A stretch of DNA of 32,759 nucleotides from Candidatus Thorarchaeota archaeon. Lineage in GTDB: Archaea > Asgardarchaeota > Thorarchaeia > Thorarchaeales > Thorarchaeaceae. Position numbers and translations under genes: made by a program. The stretch is taken from the NCBI GenBank assembly GCA_016839245.1, contig JAEOUN010000010.1, positions 1 through 32,759 on the forward strand, read 5' to 3'. Below, one piece after another: positions 25,130 through 32,354 of the stretch; the stretch's first letter is position 1, and every line of letters starts with the position of its first letter. Under the pieces are notes generated by a model that searched no databases, was not told the DNA's origin, and saw only the letters and a list, made by a program, of their open reading frames with translations.

Positions 25130-26401
25130 TTAATTTCCTGGAATTCCTTTTCCCTCGTAATCGAGCCAACGGTCGACGAGTTCTCGACTCTGTTTCCCCA
25201 ATCGCCTCTCTAATAATTCCTGAAAATTATCGGTTGAAACAGACTTCTGCTCAATACAAAATTGGGCAAATTCGCCAATCAACGAATTCACCTTATCTCT
25301 TCCAAAATGTTTAGCTATTTCATTTAGCAGTAGAAAACCTCTAAAATAATATGCCGCATATGCTGTATTACTATCTCGTGTAAGACTTCTAATTGATGGG
25401 ATCTCTCCTTGGTTCTCTAGTTTCTCTAAGGTTATCTTAGTGCGCCAATCTAGGAATCCATTATCAAGAAGGTCTTCAGTCACCATGATTGAGCAGTATT
25501 CCGCCAGAGCTTCATCAATCCAATTATCATAACTTCTTACACTTGCCTTGTAGAACCAATCATGGCAGACCTCATGACACATAGCCTGTAATACTTGGCG
25601 ACGGAGACCTGGATCCGTTGAGTAACCTCCTCCAACCACAATCATTCCCGATCTTGTATATGCACCTCCCTCCGTTCTTGGTGTTACAACAAATTTTATC
25701 GAAGTCGATTTTCCATGTTTTCCTAGCCAGTCAATAAGACGTTTTTCCAATTCTTTAATGTCTTTATCAAGAATTCTTTGACTTGCGACAATAGATTTGG
25801 GTCCCCAGAAACTACTTTCATCAGAGGAAAATGCATCTCTCTCAGGGAGACCTATCATTGTAATATCGTTAACAAAGCTATTCTGCTTCCATTTCCATAC
25901 TGATGAGTTTCCTCCCTGTTCGACTTTCTGCAATACTCCATTTACCATCCACTTCCAATCTTTGGGGCTCTCGATAGAAATCTCAAATGACATATTTGTT
26001 TCAATATTCATTGGAACTGGATACCATGCACTATAGCAAGCGAGTTCAACAAAATCCCTCTTGATATAACCCATTGTTGGCATTGTTGACTCCTTAATTC
26101 GTGGATGAATGTGCCCGGCATATTCAATCTCGATGACAAATTCATCCTGTAATGAATCGATGGCATGAAATGTCCATAAATCACCATTATAGAAATCAGG
26201 AACAATTAGTGCATCGGATATACAAGGTGTTATAGTCTGATCTCCTGAAGCTGTCTTCCTGATTGCTTTACTCCACTTGAGACCCCGATTGAGAACGAAA
26301 AACATATTCTTCTCTATGGATGAAATTATGATTGTTCCTTTTACTTTGATGAAACCTTTACGCGGATCAATGTGGCAATGGAGATAGTACTCATTTGACA
26401 T
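25130..26401 (-). CDS. Peptidase M1-like zinc metallopeptidase
   Basis: A 423-residue gluzincin-type peptidase. The zinc site is HEVCH at 276-280 with the third ligand Glu297 in NWIDEALAEY, an M1-like pattern with 16 instead of 18 residues between. The N-terminal 190 residues form the beta-sandwich seen in M1 enzymes, and the C-terminal 100 are helical. The substrate-binding GAMEN motif is absent; the matching strand reads EGGAYTRSGMIVVGGG. M1 enzymes trim N-terminal residues from peptides; the missing motif and short length (M1 usually 600 or more) suggest a compact variant with different specificity or an endopeptidase-like role. No signal peptide, so cytosolic. Confidence 0.83.
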   Translation of the reverse strand: MSNEYYLHCHIDPRKGFIKVKGTIIISSIEKNMFFVLNRGLKWSKAIRKTASGDQTITPCISDALIVPDFYNGDLWTFHAIDSLQDEFVIEIEYAGHIHPRIKESTMPTMGYIKRDFVELACYSAWYPVPMNIETNMSFEISIESPKDWKWMVNGVLQKVEQGGNSSVWKWKQNSFVNDITMIGLPERDAFSSDESSFWGPKSIVASQRILDKDIKELEKRLIDWLGKHGKSTSIKFVVTPRTEGGAYTRSGMIVVGGGYSTDPGLRRQVLQAMCHEVCHDWFYKASVRSYDNWIDEALAEYCSIMVTEDLLDNGFLDWRTKITLEKLENQGEIPSIRSLTRDSNTAYAAYYFRGFLLLNEIAKHFGRDKVNSLIGEFAQFCIEQKSVSTDNFQELLERRLGKQSRELVDRWLDYEGKGIPGN

Positions 26402-26502
26402 CCTGAGTCATTGGATGTATATTTTCACTACCTTATTGCTGTTGTTAAATTATCTCTCCTCAATCAGGCAACTAGGAATATCAATCATCACCTGTTTTTC
26501 TT

Positions 26503-27606
26503 TCATTGTGTCCAATCGTTGCAGGCAATTTCTCCATCCTCAATGACGATGTAATTTGCTTTCTTGTTAATCCAACAACCTGCATCTGCTATCTTGTTTT
26601 GACGATCCACATACGGATTGTGACTATGACCTCCTACCAAAAAATCATCGTGCTCCAATTCTCCTACAATTATGGTGGCGATTCTTTTACAACTCCTAAT
26701 TAATTGGTTCTTATGCATTTCATCAATATTCTCTTTATTCGTGATAATATATCGAGCTGTTTCTCTCCATGTGTCGAGAAATCTGCTGGCAATCTGATCC
26801 AAGTTACCTTTTGTAGAAATTTCAACCAATTCAATCCAGTGTTCATTCAGGAGTCCAAATGAGAAATTTGTTGTAACTTGAGTGACTTCTTTCCTAATTG
26901 TTTCGAGAATATTTTTCTCCTTCTCGTTGAGTTCTGAACTTCTGAATTCAACAAAATTATCTAGTAAACATAAATTGTCTAGCATTGATTCTTCTATCGA
27001 TGATCCATTTGCTTCCAAAGGTCCGGCTAGTTTGCGTTCAATCTGAAACAGCTTCTCTGTTGTGAGTTGTTTTAATCTCGAAACACTATGGGGTGAATTC
27101 TTAGTTAGCTCATCTACCATTAGCTGCCAAACACCTAGAGTATCAGACCGTTGTTCGTCTATTAGACACATGGACCTACAAAATGCTTCATAGAATGGGC
27201 GAGCATACCAATAATCTGATTGATAGCCATGAATGAATCTAAACTTCTCTTTTCCACTAAGCAGTTCATGGCTATACGTGATAAGCAGATTTTCAGGAAG
27301 CTGCGGTGTCCTCGTGATGTCCTCCTTTTTCTTCTCCTGACCTCTATAATCCAACATGAATATGTCATGGTTTCCGACAATATAGGTCACCTTGAAACCT
27401 AAAGAGCAAATTTTGCTTAAGATATTCATATAATTGAGTAGTACCTTAGAATTATCTCTTCTCCATAGGTCAAGTATATCTCCTAGAAGGACTAAATCCG
27501 TAATGTCCTCTTTCCTTGGAGCTAAATATTCAGTTACAAATTCTATAAATCCTAATCGATTGGATACTGGATCACCTAGATGCAAATCTGATACAGCAAT
27601 AATCAT
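26503..27606 (-). CDS. Calcineurin-like metallophosphoesterase with helical insertion
   Basis: A 367-residue two-metal phosphoesterase. All motifs are present: DLH at 7-9, GDILD at 42-46, GNHD at 78-81, a His in the HGYQSD region and GGHSH at about 325-329. LpxH-like relatives are about 240 residues; here some 150-190 mostly helical residues are inserted between HGYQSD and GGHSH. ATG 27606 is preferred over 27624 because a TATA box (27633-27640) predicts a transcript start near 27611, giving an almost leaderless message. Substrate unknown; nucleotide, lipid or nucleic-acid phosphoesters are possible. Confidence 0.84.
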   Translation of the reverse strand: MIIAVSDLHLGDPVSNRLGFIEFVTEYLAPRKEDITDLVLLGDILDLWRRDNSKVLLNYMNILSKICSLGFKVTYIVGNHDIFMLDYRGQEKKKEDITRTPQLPENLLITYSHELLSGKEKFRFIHGYQSDYWYARPFYEAFCRSMCLIDEQRSDTLGVWQLMVDELTKNSPHSVSRLKQLTTEKLFQIERKLAGPLEANGSSIEESMLDNLCLLDNFVEFRSSELNEKEKNILETIRKEVTQVTTNFSFGLLNEHWIELVEISTKGNLDQIASRFLDTWRETARYIITNKENIDEMHKNQLIRSCKRIATIIVGELEHDDFLVGGHSHNPYVDRQNKIADAGCWINKKANYIVIEDGEIACNDWTQ

Positions 27607-27632
27607 TCTACATCCATCAAGCATAATTTATG

Positions 27633-27640
27633 TTTTTATA
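27633..27640 (-). promoter_or_regulatory. TATA box for the metallophosphoesterase gene
   Basis: The minus strand reads TATAAAAA. Distance to ATG 27606 predicts a nearly leaderless transcript and favours that start. Confidence 0.5.
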
Positions 27641-27665
27641 CTTACACTTCACTCGACGATAATTA

Positions 27666-28097
27666 TCAATGTGAGTGCTCCTCTTCTAAATCCCCTTCTG
27701 GCAATGAAAAAGTAAACAATTTTGCGTATTCAACGCCTGAAATTCCAGATACTCTGTTTGCCAGTTGTGAAACCGCCTCTTTTGACCCCTCTATGGTGAT
27801 AACCTCAAGACAATGAGTCTCTGAAATATGAAAATGTACTGTTGAGACTACATGTGCCTCAGATGAATGTTGTATTTTAATGAGATCTGCCATCAACTTG
27901 GGTTTATGAGCATATATTATGTTCAGACTTGCGATAATGTGTTTGTCCCCAGTATCCCATTCACTCTGGGAGATATACAATCGCATTGCATCTCTTATTG
28001 CCTCAGATCGTCCAATGTATCCCTTTTTCTCTACTAGCTTGTCAAAATCCTCAAGAAGGTCCTCTGGTATTGATACACCAAATCTCTTCAACGTCAT
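27666..28097 (-). CDS. nikR: Nickel-responsive regulator NikR
   Basis: NikR represses nickel uptake genes when nickel is bound. The N-terminal ribbon-helix-helix (MTLKRFGVSIPEDLLEDF ... RSEAIRDAMRLYI) reads DNA; the ACT-like C-terminal domain carries the nickel site: His77, His88, His90 and Cys96 in STVHFHISETHCLEV. The acidic His-containing tail EEEHSH is a possible extra metal site. ATG 28097 is preferred over GTG 28109 because a strong SD (AGGTGAT) lies just upstream. It is divergent from the CbiM-type transporter gene; the 95-bp gap holds direct repeats and a shared TATA-like stretch, so it likely controls both sides. Confidence 0.94.
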   Translation of the reverse strand: MTLKRFGVSIPEDLLEDFDKLVEKKGYIGRSEAIRDAMRLYISQSEWDTGDKHIIASLNIIYAHKPKLMADLIKIQHSSEAHVVSTVHFHISETHCLEVITIEGSKEAVSQLANRVSGISGVEYAKLFTFSLPEGDLEEEHSH

Positions 28098-28115
28098 AAC
28101 ATGAATCACCTATGA

Positions 28116-28153
28116 AAGTAACACGTTTTCCCAAGAAGTAACACATTTAAGAA
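28116..28153. promoter_or_regulatory. Candidate NikR operator and shared TATA at the nikR-cbiM divergence
   Basis: AAGTAACAC occurs at 28116-28124 and 28136-28144, a 20-bp direct repeat that puts both copies on one helix face. The second copy abuts CATTTAAGAA (28144-28153), whose TTTAA core can serve as a TATA element in both directions: toward cbiM (start near 28174) and nikR (start near 28123). Confidence 0.5.
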
Positions 28154-28192
28154 GATTGTGAAGGACACCCAAATTATTGGAAGTGATATATT

Positions 28193-28894
28193 ATGCATGT
28201 ACCGGATGGAGTTTTTCCACTATGGCTGCAGATCATCATGTACATAATTAGCGGAATTATGCTCTTTCTTTCTGTAAAAATTATTAACAAGAAGTTTGAT
28301 GATAAACTTGTACCGTATATGGGAGTTCTTGCAGCAGTAATTTTTGCTGCACAGCTTGTTAATTTTCCTGTTCCGCCATCGAGTGGTCATCTTGTCGGAT
28401 CTACTCTTTTGGCTGTTATGCTAGGTCCATGGGGTGCGATGCTGATTATTGGAATGGTTCTATTTGTTCAAGCTCTTGCTGGTGATGGTGGTTTACTGAC
28501 ATATGGTGTGAACTTCTTCAATATGGGTATCTTCTCATGTCTAGTAGGATGGGCATTAGCAATGATTCTTTTCAAAATAATAAAGAAGTATACTGATGAA
28601 AAGAAATCTGTTCTAATTGCTACATCAGTTGCATCTTATATCGTAACGGTCTTAGCTGCTTTTGTATTAGGCTTGGAATTACTAACAGTGACTGAATTTG
28701 GGATTGCAGCTCTTATTGCCATCACCTCTATTCATGCAATCATCGGGATTGGAGAAGCTGCACTTACATTTGTTATCCTCCTTTACTTCGTGAAGGCAAA
28801 GCCACAAGTAATCTCTTTCTTAAAAGAGAGTGAAGTTTCAGAGATGGCAAAAGTGCCTATTACTCTTTTACCAACACAACAGACGGAGGAGTGA
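28193..28894 (+). CDS. NikM/CbiM-type nickel (or cobalt) transporter S-component
   Basis: Metal-binding subunit of the ECF nickel/cobalt importer, 233 residues. It begins Met-His-Val-Pro-Asp-Gly; the N-terminal amine and His2 form the known square-planar metal site of the family, so this exact start (ATG 28193, with GTGAT upstream) matters. About seven hydrophobic segments are visible, with the VPPSSGHLVGS-type loop that holds another metal-site His. The name CbiM would suggest cobalt for cobalamin, but the divergent nikR argues for nickel. First gene of cbiM-N-Q-O, spaced 6 bp from the next gene. Confidence 0.93.
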   Translation: MHVPDGVFPLWLQIIMYIISGIMLFLSVKIINKKFDDKLVPYMGVLAAVIFAAQLVNFPVPPSSGHLVGSTLLAVMLGPWGAMLIIGMVLFVQALAGDGGLLTYGVNFFNMGIFSCLVGWALAMILFKIIKKYTDEKKSVLIATSVASYIVTVLAAFVLGLELLTVTEFGIAALIAITSIHAIIGIGEAALTFVILLYFVKAKPQVISFLKESEVSEMAKVPITLLPTQQTEE

Positions 28895-28900
28895 GATGAG

Positions 28901-29185
28901 ATGGAAATGGACGAAGTAAAGAGATATGCAATACCCTTGATAGTTGCTGTTGTCATAGTAACTAGTGTTATTCTGTTGGGATTAGCATCTGAGAATCCTG
29001 ATGGTTTTGAATGGGTCTTATTCGACTTTGCCGGTGTGATTGAACCTGAGGGTTGGTTTGAAGGTATCTGGACATTCTTAGGTGAGGGTCCAGCTGTTGA
29101 TGCAATAACTGGAATCATTGGTATTATTGCAATTCTTTTAATTGGATATGGCTGCTTCTGGCTGATATCTCGAAAGACAGAATAA
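28901..29185 (+). CDS. CbiN/PDGLE-type small transporter subunit
   Basis: A 94-residue protein with two membrane helices (about 10-28 and 66-88) around an extracytoplasmic loop that has the family motif here as NPDGFEWVLFD (PDGLE in most members). It assists metal loading of the M subunit. Some archaea have this part fused to CbiM; here it is separate, 6 bp downstream. ATG 28901 is used; GGAGG at 28885-28889 overlaps the end of the M gene, so translation is coupled. A start at Met3 is also possible. Confidence 0.85.
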   Translation: MEMDEVKRYAIPLIVAVVIVTSVILLGLASENPDGFEWVLFDFAGVIEPEGWFEGIWTFLGEGPAVDAITGIIGIIAILLIGYGCFWLISRKTE

Positions 29186-29199
29186 ATGGAGTACACACT

Positions 29200-29979
29200 A
29201 TGGGTAAATTCCTATTACCCTTCATTGAAGGGCGAACATCGCAGGGGAGATTTTCGCCCACTTCTATTTTTATATCGAGTTTTATCATGGCAATAATACT
29301 CTCAATACAGACAGAGATTTTGAATCTCCTCGGATTAATAGGTCTGATTGTAATCATCGGCGTTGCTGCAAGAACCAGATGGCGTGTTGTTCTCTCACTT
29401 GCTGCTCGATTTGAAGTTGTTATTTTCCTTTGGATAATCCTCCTCCCTTTTATTCACGGAACAACAATACTTCTAGTAATTCCTGTACCTTGGGGTCAAC
29501 TTATCGCCTATCATGAAGGATTCAATCTTGGTCTACTAATAGGAATCCGTATCTTTGGTATTGTCACATTATTTCTTGCAGCGTTCTCTCATATCTCCCT
29601 AGGTGAATTCATTGGTGTACTCAAAACCCTTGGAATTCCCGCGTCTATTCTTGGTTCCCTACTGATAATGTTTCGATATATTCCATTGTTTATAGAAGAA
29701 CGAGATCGAATGCAAGAGGCTCAGCAGTTGAGAGGTTTTCAGAAAGGCCGTCGAATGGAGCAGATAAAATCATTGGGTTTCTTAATTGGTTCCATCATTG
29801 ACCGAGCAATGAATCGAAGTGTTATTGTCTATGAATCAATGACATTGCGTGGATTTGGTCATGGGATGCTTATTTTGGGAGTACGCCCGCGACGTGATGA
29901 TTTTCTCCTCTTTCTTAGCCTATTCGTCTTAATTCTAGTAATCTACTACTCACCAATCATGGAGGTCGTTTTTGGATGA
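29200..29979 (+). CDS. CbiQ/NikQ energy-coupling T-component
   Basis: Transmembrane coupling subunit of the ECF importer, 259 residues. Five or six hydrophobic segments are visible. The two cytoplasmic coupling helices carry the conserved A-x-x-x-R-G signatures, here AQQLRG and SMTLRG, that contact the ATPase. It follows the N subunit by 14 bp and its stop overlaps the ATPase start in an ATGA junction. Confidence 0.93.
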   Translation: MGKFLLPFIEGRTSQGRFSPTSIFISSFIMAIILSIQTEILNLLGLIGLIVIIGVAARTRWRVVLSLAARFEVVIFLWIILLPFIHGTTILLVIPVPWGQLIAYHEGFNLGLLIGIRIFGIVTLFLAAFSHISLGEFIGVLKTLGIPASILGSLLIMFRYIPLFIEERDRMQEAQQLRGFQKGRRMEQIKSLGFLIGSIIDRAMNRSVIVYESMTLRGFGHGMLILGVRPRRDDFLLFLSLFVLILVIYYSPIMEVVFG

Positions 29980-30728
29980 CTTGTGCAATAGATATTAACA
30001 ATCTGAATTTCAGCTACGACTCATTTTCATTACAAGATGTTAGTATGAGTCTTCATCTTGGGGAGCTGAAGGCGCTTGTTGGACTAAATGGATCCGGCAA
30101 GACCACTCTTTTCAAACTAATTCTTGGTTTACTCGAACAGGACTCTGGTAGTATTTATGTTTTCGAGCGAAAGGTCGTACGAGAGAATCTCTGGGACATA
30201 CGCAAAGATATAGGATTTCTCTTTCAGAGTCCTGACGACCAACTCTTTGCACCAACGGTTTGGGAAGATGTTGCCTTTGGTCCGAGAAATCTTGGTTTGG
30301 TTGAAGAAGAAGTCGAACATAGAGTAATGTCATCACTGAACATTGTTGGAATGTCGGACTTCACTAATCGCCCAATAAACCAGATGAGTCACGGGCAAGC
30401 AAAACGTGTAGCACTTGCTGGTATCATTGCCATGCGACCTAGGATACTCCTATTAGATGAGCCCTTCGCGGGGCTCGATTTTCCTATGATCTCGACAATG
30501 GTGGATATCATTCAAGATCTGAGAACCGAGGGAATCAGTGTACTGTATACAACACATAATAGATTTCTTCTTGAGAATTGGGCCGATTCTGTCGCAGTCA
30601 TGCATGAAGGTCGGATGATTTATGATGGATCCGTTGAACATGCTCTCGAAGATTCTTCAATTACTCAACAGACTGGGAATTGGGAAGAGCTGGGTCTTCG
30701 GATGAAACGATATCGTGGGCTTATCTGA
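29976..30728 (+). CDS. CbiO/NikO ATP-binding subunit
   Basis: ATPase of the nickel/cobalt ECF importer, 250 residues. Walker A GLNGSGKT is at about 37-44, the Q-loop reads FQSPDDQLFAPTV as in other CbiO proteins, Walker B is ILLLDEPFAGLD and the switch His lies in YTTHNR. The ABC signature is MSHGQ rather than LSGGQ; the loss of the first signature Gly for His is a mild oddity. It starts at the ATGA overlap with the T-component. A tRNA-Leu gene follows 48 bp later. Confidence 0.94.
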   Translation: MTCAIDINNLNFSYDSFSLQDVSMSLHLGELKALVGLNGSGKTTLFKLILGLLEQDSGSIYVFERKVVRENLWDIRKDIGFLFQSPDDQLFAPTVWEDVAFGPRNLGLVEEEVEHRVMSSLNIVGMSDFTNRPINQMSHGQAKRVALAGIIAMRPRILLLDEPFAGLDFPMISTMVDIIQDLRTEGISVLYTTHNRFLLENWADSVAVMHEGRMIYDGSVEHALEDSSITQQTGNWEELGLRMKRYRGLI

Positions 30729-30822
30729 GACTACGATATGGTTAAATGAGTAATACCACCACAAGCAAAATACCATGCGGAGGTTGCCCAGCCTGGTTAA
30801 AGGCGCAGGGTTCAGATCCCTG

Positions 30823-30852
30823 GCTTCGTGATAACTCATCACGAAGGGGGAA
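30823..30852 (+). other. tRNA-Leu intron 1, between positions 43 and 44
   Basis: A complete bulge-helix-bulge can be drawn. The intron helix CTTCGTGAT/ATCACGAAG has 9 bp. On the 5' side a 3-nt bulge TGG is cut after TG. The central helix is TCCC/GGGG. On the 3' side a 3-nt bulge AAT is cut after AA. Both cuts give exactly the expected mature variable arm. Confidence 0.85.
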
Positions 30853-30876
30853 TCTCGTAGGAGTTCGCGAGTTCAA

Positions 30877-30906
30877 TCGTTTCGAGATTTCCTCGATTCG
30901 GAAAAA
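30877..30906 (+). other. tRNA-Leu intron 2, in the T-loop near 58/59
   Basis: Removing 30 nt between TTCAA and AT-CTCGC restores a 7-nt T-loop. The T-stem forms the outer helix, TTC/GAA a short central helix, and CGTTTCGAG/CTCGATTCG an inner helix with two U-U pairs; the 5' bulge is AAT but the 3' bulge is longer than usual. The exact register can shift by two bases with the same product. Confidence 0.7.
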
Positions 30907-31119
30907 ATCTCGCCCTCCGCACCACATTCTTCTCTCTCTAGTATTCCTCTCACAGGGGTCTGATAAGAATGCTGATCTCTCAACCTAGCAATGATTTGGT
31001 TCCTCTCAATCACACTTTACGAGCAGATTCTTCATCCCTCTAGCACCATCATCTGATACAATGGACTACTTTTCTTATATTTTCCTTCTCAATATGCTTA
31101 ATGCTCTCGTATCCATTAA

Positions 31120-32235
31120 TCACTCACTCTGTTCATCATTGTGTGACATATCCTGCGGTTGTTTTTCTATATTCTCTCCGTATCCGAAAAGACGCGATTT
31201 CAACCGAAATAGTAAAGGAACCCTGATTGCTGACTGATACGGTGTCGGTGGTTGAACAGCGTCAGCATAGCGCAGAATAACTAATCCGAGTACAAACACA
31301 ATTGGAAATGGCATAATTAACGTATTTTGTGAATATGACTGCCATGTCAAGGCAGAAACGACTAGTGGAAGTAACGAGAGTACTCCAATTATTGCCGCAG
31401 ATACTCTTCTTCCTTTACCATATACATATCGTATCACAGTCCACGCAAAGATGAGCCCTACAAAACAAGACGCAATTGAAGCACCATATGTTCTCCAAAG
31501 CATGGCATATTGAATAGAATAAGAAACTTGATACCCTAATGGAGAATTATACAGGAAACTATATTGAAGAAGAAATGCAATGCATGAAGCTGAGGAAGAT
31601 GAGTATTCAGGAACAATAGTACTTTCCCAAACTATTACTCCTGGAAAGATAAAAGCTGCAAGCATTATGAGATAACTACTAACCTTTGGTGTCAAGATGA
31701 ATCGTTTCTTTGCTTGACCTAGTTCTCTATCTTCTGGTTCTAACGGTTCTTTATTTGATGCTAATTCTCTCGACCATCTGTTCATAGAAGGGAGAATAAT
31801 AAACATGAGAAGTAGAAGACTGCAAAATCCAATAGAGACTTGTAAGTTAAATACGACATCAAACCAGTCATAATAGTTCATCGAGAAGAATTGAATAATC
31901 GCATAGAGTGGAATAATTGAAATTGCTAATATCGTTGCAATAGCTGAGAAGATTGGATACGATTTATCCTGTCTTTGGTACAATCTAATGCTGAAGAGGA
32001 AGGATATCAGTGCTAAGACAACAGATATTGGATATCTGGTAATTATCCATCGAAATCGAAGGCGCGACACGGTACCCGTTATTCCGAGAATAGCATAGGA
32101 TTGACTATCCATACCTAGATTAATTCCACTAGCGTCGGATGATATATAAAATGAGAGTGGGATGAGAAATACAAACAGTAATTTTAGAATGTTGATTATT
32201 ATTATCTTTTTATCTGTGATTACTAGTTTTTTCAT
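31120..32235 (-). CDS. Multi-pass membrane protein of unknown function
   Basis: A 371-residue protein with about eight to nine hydrophobic segments, beginning with an N-terminal helix (IIIINILKLLFVFLIPLSFY). A polar cytoplasmic stretch near 155-180 (SRELASNKEPLEPEDRE) divides it, and it ends in a polar acidic tail (PQDMSHNDEQSE). No family or catalytic motif is recognised. ATG 32235 is the natural start. It lies alone between tRNA-Leu and the Lrp-like gene, transcribed toward the tRNA. Confidence 0.65.
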   Translation of the reverse strand: MKKLVITDKKIIIINILKLLFVFLIPLSFYISSDASGINLGMDSQSYAILGITGTVSRLRFRWIITRYPISVVLALISFLFSIRLYQRQDKSYPIFSAIATILAISIIPLYAIIQFFSMNYYDWFDVVFNLQVSIGFCSLLLLMFIILPSMNRWSRELASNKEPLEPEDRELGQAKKRFILTPKVSSYLIMLAAFIFPGVIVWESTIVPEYSSSSASCIAFLLQYSFLYNSPLGYQVSYSIQYAMLWRTYGASIASCFVGLIFAWTVIRYVYGKGRRVSAAIIGVLSLLPLVVSALTWQSYSQNTLIMPFPIVFVLGLVILRYADAVQPPTPYQSAIRVPLLFRLKSRLFGYGENIEKQPQDMSHNDEQSE

Positions 32236-32354
32236 TAGTGCTCCTCAACTAGATGGAAAACTATTTTGTAATAAGCCTTTAGAAAAAAAAATGGCGCAAT
32301 TACTCAAACTTGAAAACAGATACCTTAGGAAATCGTCTTTAATATTCGACTCAG

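Larger units (their letters stand above)
30777..30924 (+). tRNA. tRNA-Leu (CAG) with two 30-nt introns, CCA encoded
   Basis: Acceptor GCGGAGG (30777-30783) pairs with CCTCCGC (30914-30920), followed by A73 and an encoded CCA (30922-30924). The anticodon stem CAGGG/CCCTG encloses TTCAGAT with anticodon CAG at 30813-30815. After CCCTG a 30-nt insert interrupts the long variable arm; removing it leaves TCTCGTAGGAGTTC, a normal archaeal tRNA-Leu variable arm. After GCGAG-TTCAA a second 30-nt insert precedes AT-CTCGC; removing it gives the standard T-loop TTCAAAT. The canonical 37/38 intron is absent. Mature length is 88 nt with CCA. Confidence 0.92.

Noticed and set aside
30816..30817. Canonical 37/38 intron in tRNA-Leu
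   Set aside because: The 3' anticodon-stem strand CCCTG follows the loop immediately, so nothing is inserted there.
30746..30988. 80-codon open frame over the tRNA-Leu
   Set aside because: It lies entirely across the tRNA gene and its flanks, with no SD; chance frame.
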